64,000 nucleotides of DNA from Bacillota bacterium. GTDB lineage: Bacteria > Bacillota_A > Clostridia > Lachnospirales > Lachnospiraceae. Below, piece by piece: positions 19,558-29,173 of this stretch; the stretch's first letter is position 1, and every line of letters begins with the position of its first letter. The notes under the pieces are model-generated. The model was not told the origin of the DNA and ran no database searches. It was given only the letters and a program-made list of their open reading frames with translations. The position numbers and the translations under genes are program-made. The stretch covers positions 62,001-126,000 of the forward strand of contig JAEZTQ010000017.1 in NCBI GenBank assembly GCA_023443625.1, written 5' to 3'.

Positions 19558-20511
19558 ATGAAAAAGAAAGTATTTGTAGATGGATTATCAGGAACTACGG
19601 GTCTTAAGATACATGAGCGGCTCAGTCTTTATACAGAATTGGATATGATAAAGATTGAATATGATAAAAGGCGAGATCCTATAGAGAGAGCAAGCTGCTT
19701 AAATGAGGCAGATATTGTATTTCTATGCCTCCCCGATGATGCAGCAAGAGAAGCAGTGAGCTTAGTTACCAATCCAAGTACAAAGATTATAGATGCTAGT
19801 ACAGCCTATCGGACTGCAAATGATTGGACCTATGGTTTGGCGGAATTATCAGCGACTCATAGACAAGCCATCCAAAATAGCAAAAGAGTTAGTAATCCGG
19901 GTTGCCATGCAACGGCTTTTAACTTATCTGTTTATCCTTTGATAGCCAATCATATTATGCCTAGGGACTATCCTGTAACCTGTCAGAGCCTTACGGGTTA
20001 TAGTGGAGGTGGTAAGGCATTAATTGATAAATATGAATATAATGATGGTATAAATGACTACACTAAGGCACCAAGACCCTATAGTCTTACCTTAAACCAC
20101 AAGCATTTACCAGAGATGACCCTCCATTCAGGACTTAAGGAGGCACCGCTCTTTGTACCTATCTTGGGTAATAACTGTCAAGGGCTGGCAGTTCTTGTCT
20201 CCCTCCATTCAAAGCTTCTATCAAAGGAAATGACAGCTAAGAATATACATGAATTACTCAGCGAGCATTATCAGAACGAGAAATTCGTTAAAGTCCTACC
20301 TTATGCAGAGGATAGTATTTTATTTGATGGAGCTGTGGACATAACAGCTTGCAATAATACAAACCAGGCAGAAATTTTTGTATTCGGCAATGAGACAAAA
20401 GGTAGTACACTCATTATGACTAGATTAGATAATCTGGGTAAGGGAGCCTCCGGTGCAGCCATCCAGAATATGAATTTGATGCTAGGCTTTGATGAAGATT
20501 TACATTTATAA
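19558..20511 (+). CDS. argC: N-acetyl-gamma-glutamyl-phosphate reductase, short type
   Basis: NADPH-dependent reductase of arginine synthesis, 317 aa. It begins with a dinucleotide-binding segment KVFVDGLSGTTGLKIHERL and has catalytic C116 in VSNPGCHATAF. The short length and Gly-Thr-Thr-Gly start fit the type 2 ArgC group. GTGAGG precedes the ATG. It stands alone, without other arginine genes nearby, and its end overlaps the convergent HD-domain gene by 6 bp. Confidence 0.92.
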   Translation: MKKKVFVDGLSGTTGLKIHERLSLYTELDMIKIEYDKRRDPIERASCLNEADIVFLCLPDDAAREAVSLVTNPSTKIIDASTAYRTANDWTYGLAELSATHRQAIQNSKRVSNPGCHATAFNLSVYPLIANHIMPRDYPVTCQSLTGYSGGGKALIDKYEYNDGINDYTKAPRPYSLTLNHKHLPEMTLHSGLKEAPLFVPILGNNCQGLAVLVSLHSKLLSKEMTAKNIHELLSEHYQNEKFVKVLPYAEDSILFDGAVDITACNNTNQAEIFVFGNETKGSTLIMTRLDNLGKGASGAAIQNMNLMLGFDEDLHL

Positions 20512-20991
20512 TTCTTTAAGTTCCTTGGGGACAATGGGAAGGTGCAGGGTCTCAGCCAGAGAACAGATTTTATCTATGAGGCAGACCAACAAAGACTCTC
20601 TGTATAGAGGAATATTATTTATAGTCAGTGGCCACATATGTTTCTTAATAATATCCTTTTCAATAAAATTTAGTTTATAATGCCTGCAAGCATTACAAAG
20701 AGCAAAATTGGGATGCTTAAAACCATGGAGGCGATGGCTTTTATGAGGAATATGCCAATCATAGAGATAAAAGTCATGGAGCATGGCACCCCGGATTAAA
20801 CTTCTTGTATCAAACTTAAGAGGCAGGAGAAGTGCTATCATATAGCTATAATATGCAACAATCAGGCAATGAGTAAAAGTCGTGGTACTCCCATGCTGTA
20901 TATATTGATTCATTTCAAACAGCTGCTCATTTTTTAGAAGCTCACGTATATTTATGATAAAAAATCTCCTGTCTTTCTTGGATAAATTCAT
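20506..20991 (-). CDS. Small HD-domain protein (predicted phosphohydrolase)
   Basis: 161-aa protein with an HD-type metal site: H41 in TFTHCLIVAYYSY, H72-D73 in GAMLHDFYLYDWH, and a downstream histidine pair around HPNFALCNACRHY. This order matches HD hydrolases that cleave phosphoesters. The substrate is unknown. Its end overlaps argC. A CAGGAGA-type site (minus strand, about 20995-21000) precedes the ATG. Confidence 0.8.
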   Translation of the reverse strand: MNLSKKDRRFFIINIRELLKNEQLFEMNQYIQHGSTTTFTHCLIVAYYSYMIALLLPLKFDTRSLIRGAMLHDFYLYDWHIPHKSHRLHGFKHPNFALCNACRHYKLNFIEKDIIKKHMWPLTINNIPLYRESLLVCLIDKICSLAETLHLPIVPKELKEL

Positions 20992-21025
20992 CTGTTCTCC
21001 TTTTTAAAATCTTACTGTAATCTTA

Positions 21026-21123
21026 GTGTGAAAATAAAAAGCAATTTTCACACTTAAAAGTTTGTGCCTGCGTAATCCTCGGCACAAACTAACTCAAAGG
21101 GATGGCATGTACTGTTAGTATGG
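21026..21123 (+). repeat. 98-bp dispersed repeat with two hairpins, copy 2
   Basis: About 95% identical to 17180-17277, with the same two hairpins. Here it is flanked by a direct repeat: CTGTAATCTTAGTGTG begins at 21016 and CTGTAATCTTAGTATGG at 21124. The repeat on both sides could be a target duplication or a remnant of a larger array. Confidence 0.8.
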
Positions 21124-21147
21124 CTGTAATCTTAGTATGGCTTATTC

Positions 21148-21265
21148 ATTCAATAGGAAATTACGTCCTATTGAATAAAAATGCGACCCTATGGATGCGC
21201 ACCTCAGTGAAGTATATTGCTTCGCAATCCCCTCGGGCACGGAGAATGTGCCAAAGGCACATTCT
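21148..21265 (+). repeat. Two more hairpins in the gap before the symporter gene
   Basis: ATTCAATAGGA (21148-21158) pairs with TCCTATTGAAT (21166-21176), and AGAATGTGCC (21243-21252) pairs with GGCACATTCT (21256-21265). The G+C-rich bases between them differ from their surroundings. With copy 2 of the 98-bp repeat they make up most of the 540-bp gap 20992-21531. They look like remains of repeat elements. No gene with a ribosome binding site was found there. Confidence 0.5.
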
Positions 21266-21531
21266 TTGCTCTATTCTATATCAAGGAAGCTTAGGTTACA
21301 ATCCTATTTCTTTACCAAAGATTATTTCTAAGAAAATCCTATCATATCCTACATATTTATTAATAATAGTATTGCTCCAATTTAATCAAACCATCATTCA
21401 TCCCTTCTTTTATATATTGAGTAAAATATGGTTGTAAAATCATAATAAAGACAGGGTTATAGTTGAAGAAAAATCAAATTCAAGTTATGATAGAAGTATG
21501 GGATATTATACTAAAACAAGGGAAGGTTTGG

Positions 21532-22878
21532 ATGGATATGGAGAAAAAAGAGTTACAGACAAGTAAAGTGGAACGTTTATCTTATGCAGGATTTTTCTTA
21601 GGCCAGAATATCATTTATATTATTCCTTTTCAGCTTCTAACTTATTTTTATACAGAATATGTGGGATTATCCCTGGGTGATACGACTATGTTATTACTAA
21701 TTGCCAAAGTATGGGATGCGATCAATGACCCCATCATGGGTGCAGTCGTAGATAAGTGCAACTTTAAAAAGGGTAAATATCTTCCTTGGATTAAATTTGC
21801 CACCTATGCTCTACCTGCCTCTCTAATATTATTGTTTGTTAATCTGGAAGGACCATATCTTCTAAAACTTGTTTATGCTTACATATCTTACATAATATTT
21901 GATATGGTATATACCGTATCGGATTCCCCTCTATTTTCTCTGTCAACGGTTATGACCGGCATTACCTATGAGAGAGATAAGTTAATGGCTTATAGTAGAC
22001 TTGCAGCAGCTGTTGCAGCTGTTTCCAGTGCCCTAGTATTTAGTATCAAGGATGGGGTGGGCTGGACATTTACGGCAGTGATATATGGTATTATAGCCTT
22101 TCTTGTTATGTTTCCCTTGCAATTTACTGCCAAGGAAAGAATGAAATATGAACGAAATGAAGATATCTCTTTTAAACAAATCTATGGTTATTTATTGAAA
22201 AATAAATATTTATTAATCTATTTTGTTGGTTATCTTGCCATTGAGACTACAAATACCCTGCAGATTATGGCGGCTTACTTTGCCAACTCTAATCTTGGGA
22301 ATGAGGGTATGTATATGGTAATTATGGCTGTAGCCATTCTACCTGTAATCTTAATAGCTCCCTTCCTGCCCAAATTGATTGTGAGATTTGGTAAGAAGAA
22401 ATTAACTATATTCAGTAGTATGATGACCATATTCTTATGCTTGCTTCAATATTATACCGGATATGATAATCTGGCAGTCTTTCTGGTTCTAGCCTCCGTA
22501 AGGGTGCTTTTCACCCAGATACCACTGATGCTCTATGGTATGTTTACAGCGGATTGTATCGAATACGGTGCTTATATCAATGGAGAAAGAACAGAGGGTA
22601 TCTCCTTCTCTATACAGACTTTTGTGACCAAATTAGGAGCAGCCTTTTGTAATACCTTGTGTTTGTTCTTATTAGGTGTCTTTGGCTATGTAGAAAAAGC
22701 GGCAGAAAAATCAATCACTCAAACCCCCCATGCCTTAAATGGTATCTGGATTATTATGACTATTGTTCCTGCCGTTGGCTATGCCATTATGATTATTGTT
22801 ATGTCGCTATACAAGCTGGATGAAGGTAAAATTGCTGTTATGATCGCAGAAAATCATAAAAAGGTAAAAGGAAAATAA
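21532..22878 (+). CDS. Glycoside-pentoside-hexuronide (GPH) symporter
   Basis: Twelve-helix sugar:cation symporter of the MFS/GPH group, 448 aa. Typical segments: KVERLSYAGFFLGQNIIYII at the start, and the loop KVWDAINDPIMGAVVDKCNF with the conserved D-P-x-x-G-x-x-x-D motif. The second-half segment DCIEYGAYINGERTEGISFS is also family-typical. I choose ATG 21532, preceded by AAGGGAAGG, over the upstream TTG at 21463. It probably imports a disaccharide or oligosaccharide for the GH13 and GH3 enzymes downstream. Confidence 0.88.
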   Translation: MDMEKKELQTSKVERLSYAGFFLGQNIIYIIPFQLLTYFYTEYVGLSLGDTTMLLLIAKVWDAINDPIMGAVVDKCNFKKGKYLPWIKFATYALPASLILLFVNLEGPYLLKLVYAYISYIIFDMVYTVSDSPLFSLSTVMTGITYERDKLMAYSRLAAAVAAVSSALVFSIKDGVGWTFTAVIYGIIAFLVMFPLQFTAKERMKYERNEDISFKQIYGYLLKNKYLLIYFVGYLAIETTNTLQIMAAYFANSNLGNEGMYMVIMAVAILPVILIAPFLPKLIVRFGKKKLTIFSSMMTIFLCLLQYYTGYDNLAVFLVLASVRVLFTQIPLMLYGMFTADCIEYGAYINGERTEGISFSIQTFVTKLGAAFCNTLCLFLLGVFGYVEKAAEKSITQTPHALNGIWIIMTIVPAVGYAIMIIVMSLYKLDEGKIAVMIAENHKKVKGK

Positions 22879-22898
22879 GAGCAATCAATCATAAGCTT

Positions 22899-23726
22899 TT
22901 AAAACAAATTAGTAGTCTTGTTATAAGGTGTACTATTTAGTCCCGCTTCTTCATGGGCAGCGGATGAATTATGTGACAGGGTACCATATACCACATAAGC
23001 ACAGGTTATTAAGATGGATAACCCCATTCTAATCATTCCTGGAATGCTAAGGGGTGTTAAATCTATTATGGCCGTCAGGAGACTTACAGTTACTTTACTG
23101 TAAATCGCTGTTTTGAAAATGGCGGCATACTTTAAGTTTGCTCTAGATAAGGCACTAATAACTAATCCTACCAGGGAATAAAGGAGAGCAGAGATAACAT
23201 AGGTCGCAACCGTAAAGAGATATAATATAATCATCATTAGTATAAAAATGAGATAGATAAAGGGCATAAATATTTTGATTATCTCATTATCAAATCTTAT
23301 TCCGTGTAAGTCAGAGAAATTATAGTTTTGTGTTCTTCCATATTGATTAATAATTATATTTGTTCGGCTGACTAAAATTGTTTGATCATAAATGGGGCTA
23401 ATATCATGGGAGCTAAAATGTTCAATATCACTATCTATAAGGACATAGGTACGGCCGTCTTCTTCTTCAAAGCGTTCTTCCATATAGAATTGGCCATTTT
23501 TTAATTCAAAGGAAGGAAGATTAGTATATAAATCCTTAGTTAATCCAGCTGGTCCTATAAGATAGTAAGTCAGCGGTATTATAGTAAATAGACTAATGAT
23601 AAAAGAAAATAAAAAAATAAAAAGTGTAAGTCTGCCGCCACCTATTTTTGTGAGCTTGTAATACTTTAATGGCTTTGTTATAGCATAATAGATTTGTTGA
23701 AAGAAATTTAATTTCGTGTTCACCAT
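22899..23726 (-). CDS. DUF1189 family membrane protein
   Basis: 275-aa membrane protein with an N-terminal FFQQIYYAITKPLKYYKL segment, one hydrophobic helix at about 33-55, an outer domain (about 60-145), and three or four further helices (about 150-265). This arrangement and the start motif match DUF1189. The function is unknown. It is convergent with the symporter gene and divergent from the GH13 gene. Confidence 0.75.
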   Translation of the reverse strand: MVNTKLNFFQQIYYAITKPLKYYKLTKIGGGRLTLFIFLFSFIISLFTIIPLTYYLIGPAGLTKDLYTNLPSFELKNGQFYMEERFEEEDGRTYVLIDSDIEHFSSHDISPIYDQTILVSRTNIIINQYGRTQNYNFSDLHGIRFDNEIIKIFMPFIYLIFILMMIILYLFTVATYVISALLYSLVGLVISALSRANLKYAAIFKTAIYSKVTVSLLTAIIDLTPLSIPGMIRMGLSILITCAYVVYGTLSHNSSAAHEEAGLNSTPYNKTTNLF

Positions 23727-23914
23727 AAGTGTTCCCCCTTGTTAATAATATTTTATGATTGATTTTGTTAATTAAAAAGTAAAAGCTAAGATATATATAT
23801 TATGTTCATGATGTAAAAATCATAATGAATTTCTTTATAGGAAAATGGTGGACCAGTCACAGTACTAGTATATTGTTGGGTAAAGTATTTGTCAAACTAT
23901 CTTTTGGAGGTTCT

Positions 23915-25807
23915 ATGAGTAGAAAGTTAAATTTAAATAGTAAAATGAAAGAGATTTACGAAAATCCAATGGGACATGATATTCTCAATAAGCTTTTACT
24001 GCAGCTTAATAAGAAGGAAGCCTGGCTGACCAATCCTTTGGTTAGAAATCTTCCTCTGAAAGTCTTCGCCCTATTAATAAATAAATTCTTAGGAAAGGAT
24101 TTTATGGAAAGCTTGCTTAATCTACTTAACCTTGAGCAAGAAGCTCCCATAAGGATAGAGACTGAGGTTAAAAGGGCCTGGTGGAAGGAAGCTGTCTTTT
24201 ATCAGATATATCCAAGAAGCTTTCAGGATTATGACGGTGACGGTATTGGAGATCTAAAAGGAATTATATCTAGATTGGATTATTTAAAGGAGCTGGGGGT
24301 CAATGCCATCTGGCTATCACCAATTTATGATTCTCCCAATGATGATAATGGATATGATATTCGTGATTATTACGGTATTATGAAGGAATTTGGAACCATG
24401 GAGGATTTTGATGAGCTTCTTGGTGAGGTTCATAAAAGAGACATGCGCTTGATTATGGATTTGGTTATCAACCATACCTCTGATGAGCATCCTTGGTTTA
24501 GAAAGGCCATAGAAGACCCTGCTTCTAAGTATCATGATTACTATATGTTTAAGCAGGGAGATAAGGATGCACCTCCCAATAACTGGACTTCCTTTTTTAG
24601 TGGTTCGGCTTGGAATTACTATGAGGAGAATAAGGAATGGGCCCTTCATTTATTTTCTACAAAGCAGATGGATTTGAACTGGAATTGCAAAGAGCTGCGG
24701 GAAGAGATTAAAGCTATGATTCGCTGGTGGTTAGAGAAGGGTGTGGATGGCTTTCGAATGGATGTAGTGAACTATATCTCTAAAGCAGAGGGGCTGCCCA
24801 TGGGCAATGAGAACATAGGAAAACTTCTTGGCTATTACGGAATAGAGCATTATTTTTTCGGTCCTAAACTGCATGAATATTTAAGGGAACTTAAGAAAGA
24901 AGCCTTTGCGCCTTTTGATGCCTTTACCGTAGGAGAGACCCCGGGTGTTGGCAGGGAGATGGGTAAATTACTAACAGGTGAGGAACGCAAGGAGCTGGAT
25001 ATGATTTTCTCCTTTGATCATTTGGAGACACCGGGACATGTACGCTTTGATGATTATAGATATGATTTAAATTATCTTAAGGAATATATGTGTGATTGGA
25101 TGGATCATTGTGGCAACAATTGCTGGATGTCCCTGTTTTTTGAAAATCATGATAACCCAAGAATGATCTCCAAAGTGGATACAAACCCCATTTACCGAGA
25201 AGTGCTGGGTAAACTTTTGGCCTTAATTCAATTGACTTTAAAGGGTACGCCTTTTGTTTTTCAAGGGCAGGAGATAGGAAGTATTAATAAGAACTTTGCC
25301 TCCATTTCAGAAATGAGAGATGTAGAAAGTATTAACCTTTATAATGAATTAGTACCCTCCATAGGAGAGGTGGCAGCACTTAATAAAGTATTATGTGGCA
25401 GCAGGGACCATGCAAGAACTCCAATGCAGTGGGATGAAGGGTTAAATGGGGGCTTTAGTAAGAAGGAGCCTTGGATTAAGACAGATGATGATTATGAGAA
25501 ATGGAATATCAGGAAGCAGCTGGAAGAGAAAAATTCTATATTAAATTTCTACAAAGAGCTCATACAGATAAGAAGTGAGCATTCAGCCTTGATTTATGGT
25601 GATTTTGAAGTGATTAATAGAAAGAAGAAAAATCTCTTTACCTATTTTAGAAAATATGGCAATGAAATCTATTATGTGGAATGTAATCTCAGTAATAAGC
25701 CAATGAAAAGAGCGCATTCGGTGATGGAATATGCGTTGGTATTATCAAATTACCCAGAGGCTAATGAGGTTTTGTTGCCTTACGAGGCCAATTTGTATAG
25801 GGTGTAG
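23915..25807 (+). CDS. GH13 alpha-glucosidase (oligo-1,6-glucosidase type) with N-terminal helical extension
   Basis: Cytoplasmic alpha-glucosidase of 630 aa. The catalytic domain starts near residue 88 (RAWWKEAVFYQIYPRSFQ). The nucleophile is D283 in GFRMDVVNYIS, the acid/base E341 in TVGETPGVG, and the transition-state pair H412-D413 in FENHDNPRM. The calcium-type loop DYDGDGIGDL and QIYPRSF are typical of subfamily 31 enzymes. Unusually, about 85 residues of predicted helix precede the barrel. Start is ATG 23915 with TGGAGG upstream; 23825 has no site. It is likely co-expressed with the GH3 gene. Confidence 0.9.
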   Translation: MSRKLNLNSKMKEIYENPMGHDILNKLLLQLNKKEAWLTNPLVRNLPLKVFALLINKFLGKDFMESLLNLLNLEQEAPIRIETEVKRAWWKEAVFYQIYPRSFQDYDGDGIGDLKGIISRLDYLKELGVNAIWLSPIYDSPNDDNGYDIRDYYGIMKEFGTMEDFDELLGEVHKRDMRLIMDLVINHTSDEHPWFRKAIEDPASKYHDYYMFKQGDKDAPPNNWTSFFSGSAWNYYEENKEWALHLFSTKQMDLNWNCKELREEIKAMIRWWLEKGVDGFRMDVVNYISKAEGLPMGNENIGKLLGYYGIEHYFFGPKLHEYLRELKKEAFAPFDAFTVGETPGVGREMGKLLTGEERKELDMIFSFDHLETPGHVRFDDYRYDLNYLKEYMCDWMDHCGNNCWMSLFFENHDNPRMISKVDTNPIYREVLGKLLALIQLTLKGTPFVFQGQEIGSINKNFASISEMRDVESINLYNELVPSIGEVAALNKVLCGSRDHARTPMQWDEGLNGGFSKKEPWIKTDDDYEKWNIRKQLEEKNSILNFYKELIQIRSEHSALIYGDFEVINRKKKNLFTYFRKYGNEIYYVECNLSNKPMKRAHSVMEYALVLSNYPEANEVLLPYEANLYRV

Positions 25808-25940
25808 GAAAGTAAAGAGGTGATAAGTACTACGATTTGGTAAATACTTCCCGAGTTAGATATTCATAAATATAGTGGTGAGGGATTATTATTTTTTGTG
25901 ATACCATGGGATGGCTTATTGAAAGGAAGGGGTTTTCCTT

Positions 25941-28391
25941 ATGATAGAGAAGGCAAAAGAATTAGTGGCAAAGATGACCTTAGAGGAAAAAGCAGCTTTA
26001 TGCTCCGGAGAGGACTTCTGGAAATTAAAATCTGTGAAGCGTCTGGGCCTAGACCCCATTATGATGGCGGATGGTCCCCATGGACTACGTAAGCAAATGG
26101 GAGAACAGGATAATATGGGAGTGGGGCATAGTGTTCCGGCAGTATGTTATCCTACAGCTAGTGCCCTTGCCTGTAGTTTTGACAGGGAATTGGCTTATGA
26201 GGTGGGGGAAGCTCTGGGTGAAGAATGCCTCCAGGAGAAGGTTGCAGTATTATTAAGTCCGGGGGCAAACCAAAAGAGAAGTCCTCTCTGTGGCAGAAAT
26301 TTTGAATATTTTAGTGAAGATCCTATAATTTCCGGTGAAATGGCAGCAAGTATCATTGATGGTATCCAAAGCCAGGGCGTAGGTGCTTCTTTAAAACATT
26401 TTGCAGTTAATAATCAAGAAAAACGTAGAATGACCGTCAATGCCGTCCTTGATGAAAGAACCCTTCGGGAGACTTATTTAAAGGCATTTGAAATTGCAGT
26501 TAAGAAGAGTAAACCTTGGACCGTAATGTGCGCATATAATAAGCTAAACGGTAAATATTGCAGTGAGAATGCTTATCTCCTTAATGACATTCTTAGAGAA
26601 GAATGGGGATTTGATGGTCTTGTAGTATCGGACTGGGGAGCGGTAAATGACAGGGCGAGAGGTGTTGCAGCAGGACTTGATTTGGAAATGCCCGGATACC
26701 GGGGGATCAATGATGCAAAAATCCTTAGGGCAATTAAGAGTAATGCCTTATCCGAGGAGGCTTTAGATAAAGCTGCCACTAGAGTAACCTCTCTGATATT
26801 AAAGGGAATGGCTAAGGAGAAGAAGGGCTATTCCTATGATGTAGAGGCACATCATGGATTAGCAGTAAGGGCTTCTGAGGAGTCAGCGGTACTACTTAAG
26901 AATCAGGATAAGATATTACCAGGAAATATAATGCAAAAGGCTGCCTTAATCGGTGACTTTGCCAAAACACCGAGATATCAGGGAGCAGGAAGCTCAAAAA
27001 TTGTACCCATTAAAGTTGACAATGCCTATGACGCCTTCAAAGAGCTGGGCCTGGAGTTGACTTATGCACCAGGGTATCTTCTAGATAGCAAGGGCTTAAA
27101 GGATAAAGACAAAGCTAGAAAAGAAGCAGAATTGATTAAGGAAGCCTGCGATGCTGCAAGGGATAAGGATGTGGTTTATCTATTTGCTGGACTCCCGGAG
27201 GGGTATGAATCCGAGGGATTTGACCGCTCTAATCTTTCCCTGCCACAAAGTCATAATAAGCTGATTGAAGCTGTTGCAAAATCAAATCCCAACCTTGTTG
27301 TCATCTTAATTGGCGGCGCACCCATGGAGCTACCCTGGATTGATAAGGTTAAGGGTCTTTTACTGACTTATCTTGGTGGTGAAGGCTGTGGTAAGGCTAC
27401 AGTAAATCTTCTTCTTGGAAGGGCCATACCCTGTGGCAAATTGGCAGAGACCTGGCCCATAAAACTATGGGATACACCCTCTTATAAATATTTCCCGGGT
27501 GATAGAAGTACAGTAGAATATAGGGAAAGTATCTTTGTGGGGTACCGTTATTATGAAGCAGCTAAAAAGCCCGTATTATTTCCTTTTGGTTACGGTCTAT
27601 CCTATTCCACTTTTACCTACTCTAATCTAGAAATAGAGCAGGAGGACTATGAATATGGTGATATAATAAAACTTACTTTTCAAATTACGAATCATGGACA
27701 GGTAGCTGCAAAGGAAACAGCATTTATCTTTGTTTCCCATGTGAATGAAAAAGTATTTTTACCAAAGAAGGAACTAAAGGGTTTTACAAAGCTTTTATTA
27801 GAGCCAGGAGAAACAAAGACAGTTAATCTTTCTCTGGACACCAAGGATTTTGGCTACTATAATATCCTAATTAAGGACTGGTATGCAGAGAGTGGAGATT
27901 ATACAATATTAGTCGGTTCTTCAGTTGATAATATTAGTCTTAGTAAGGTAATAAAACTAAATAGTATAGAGAAACCTCAACCAAATTACAAGAAGATAGC
28001 ACCCTCTTATTTTGACCTAAGTGATCAAGAGTTTCATGTTACGGATAGGGAATTTGCCGCCTTATATGGTAAGGAACTACCAGATGGCACTTCTAAGGCA
28101 AGAAGGCCTTATCATGCAGGTAATACATTAGAAGATGTGAAACATACTTTGATTGGTAAGATTATAATCTGCGTAGCAAACAAATTATCAAGGGATATCA
28201 CCCAATCCTCTAAAGAGGAAGAAGGTATGGTTGCAGTTTCTATGCGAGAGATGCCCTTTCATGCTATGCTAACCATGGGAGGTGGAATTATATCTGAGAT
28301 AATGCTTGAGGGAATCCTGGATATTTTAAATGGTCATTACTTAAAAGGGATTATTAAGCTTATAAAAAATAGGAGTATGGAGTATAAATAA
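25941..28391 (+). CDS. Glycoside hydrolase family 3 beta-glucosidase with C-terminal extension
   Basis: Cytoplasmic GH3 enzyme of 816 aa with no signal peptide. Nucleophile D231 is in GLVVSDWGAVNDR. Substrate-loop motifs are LKHFAVNNQE and SPGANQKRSPLCGRNFEYFS. A C-terminal fibronectin III-like domain follows at about 570-670. The last 130 residues, from about 690, are an extra helical tail ending GGIISEIMLEGILDILNGHY. It would release glucose from beta-linked oligosaccharides. The ribosome binding site AAGGAAGG can pair with TTCCTT directly before the start codon. Confidence 0.92.
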   Translation: MIEKAKELVAKMTLEEKAALCSGEDFWKLKSVKRLGLDPIMMADGPHGLRKQMGEQDNMGVGHSVPAVCYPTASALACSFDRELAYEVGEALGEECLQEKVAVLLSPGANQKRSPLCGRNFEYFSEDPIISGEMAASIIDGIQSQGVGASLKHFAVNNQEKRRMTVNAVLDERTLRETYLKAFEIAVKKSKPWTVMCAYNKLNGKYCSENAYLLNDILREEWGFDGLVVSDWGAVNDRARGVAAGLDLEMPGYRGINDAKILRAIKSNALSEEALDKAATRVTSLILKGMAKEKKGYSYDVEAHHGLAVRASEESAVLLKNQDKILPGNIMQKAALIGDFAKTPRYQGAGSSKIVPIKVDNAYDAFKELGLELTYAPGYLLDSKGLKDKDKARKEAELIKEACDAARDKDVVYLFAGLPEGYESEGFDRSNLSLPQSHNKLIEAVAKSNPNLVVILIGGAPMELPWIDKVKGLLLTYLGGEGCGKATVNLLLGRAIPCGKLAETWPIKLWDTPSYKYFPGDRSTVEYRESIFVGYRYYEAAKKPVLFPFGYGLSYSTFTYSNLEIEQEDYEYGDIIKLTFQITNHGQVAAKETAFIFVSHVNEKVFLPKKELKGFTKLLLEPGETKTVNLSLDTKDFGYYNILIKDWYAESGDYTILVGSSVDNISLSKVIKLNSIEKPQPNYKKIAPSYFDLSDQEFHVTDREFAALYGKELPDGTSKARRPYHAGNTLEDVKHTLIGKIIICVANKLSRDITQSSKEEEGMVAVSMREMPFHAMLTMGGGIISEIMLEGILDILNGHYLKGIIKLIKNRSMEYK

Positions 28392-28449
28392 TAAATAAAA
28401 ACAAGAAAAAAACAAGAAATAAGTCATAGTTAATTCCTTAGAAAAGAAT

Positions 28450-28536
28450 TTTACAGGGAGAAATTATTATATAGTAAATTTACAAGGAGAAATTATTATA
28501 AAGTAAATTTACAGGGAGAAATTATTATAAAGTAAC
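28450..28536 (+). repeat. Three tandem copies of a 29-bp unit
   Basis: Units start at 28450, 28479 and 28508, each beginning TTTACAGGGAGAAATTATTA or with one change. The array lies in the gap between the GH3 and ogt genes. Each unit has a GGAG core but no start codon nearby. It is a simple variable-number repeat by appearance. Confidence 0.85.
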
Positions 28537-28623
28537 CTTGTATGGATATATTATTTGAAAGGTGGAATATTATCTACTACAATAAAATATGGGATTAAAT
28601 GAACTTAAGAGGAGATTCGGTAG

Positions 28624-29118
28624 TTGAAAAATGCATATTTTTATATAACGAGTATAGGAAAAGTACTAATCACTGAGGATAGGGAAGGTATTACTGGCCT
28701 TATGATCCTCTCAAAAGAAGAGGACTTAGAGCAAAAGGAGCAATTTATATTAAATTACAAGATTGTTGAGACGGAGCAAATCAAAGAGACAGCCAAGCAA
28801 CTAATGGAGTATCTGCAAGGCACTCGTAAGGTTTTTGATATCCGGATTAATCCTAATGGAACTCCATTTCAAAAGCAGGTATGGGAGGCTCTTAGAGCCA
28901 TACCCTATGGAGAAACCAGAAGCTATAAAGAGATAGCAAGAGAGATTGGCAATGAGAAAGCCTCACGGGCAGTTGGTGGAGCAAATAATCGGAATCCTAT
29001 TTTATGTATCATACCTTGTCATAGAGTGATTGGAGCAAAGGGAGAGCTAGTTGGCTTTGGGGCAGGACTTGATGTAAAAGAAAAGCTTTTAACCTTAGAA
29101 AAAAATAATTTTAATTGA
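28624..29118 (+). CDS. ogt: Methylated-DNA--protein-cysteine methyltransferase
   Basis: DNA repair protein of 164 aa that removes alkyl groups from O6-alkylguanine. The acceptor is C132 in the invariant IIPCHRVIGAKGELVGFGAG. The helix-turn-helix region PFQKQVWEALRAIPYGETRS and the arginine finger SRAVGGANNRNP are present. The start appears to be TTG 28624 with AGAGGAG upstream; no ATG fits as well. It is a single gene between glycosidase and peptidase genes. Confidence 0.93.
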   Translation: MKNAYFYITSIGKVLITEDREGITGLMILSKEEDLEQKEQFILNYKIVETEQIKETAKQLMEYLQGTRKVFDIRINPNGTPFQKQVWEALRAIPYGETRSYKEIAREIGNEKASRAVGGANNRNPILCIIPCHRVIGAKGELVGFGAGLDVKEKLLTLEKNNFN

Positions 29119-29173
29119 AAATGCATTGATTTTACGAATGACGGGATACATATTCACATAATGGAGGTAAAAC

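Noticed and set aside
21102..21437. Frame of 111 codons starting MACTVSMAVILVW
   Set aside because: It begins inside the 98-bp repeat, runs through several hairpins, has no ribosome binding site and resembles no family. Treated as non-coding repeat DNA.
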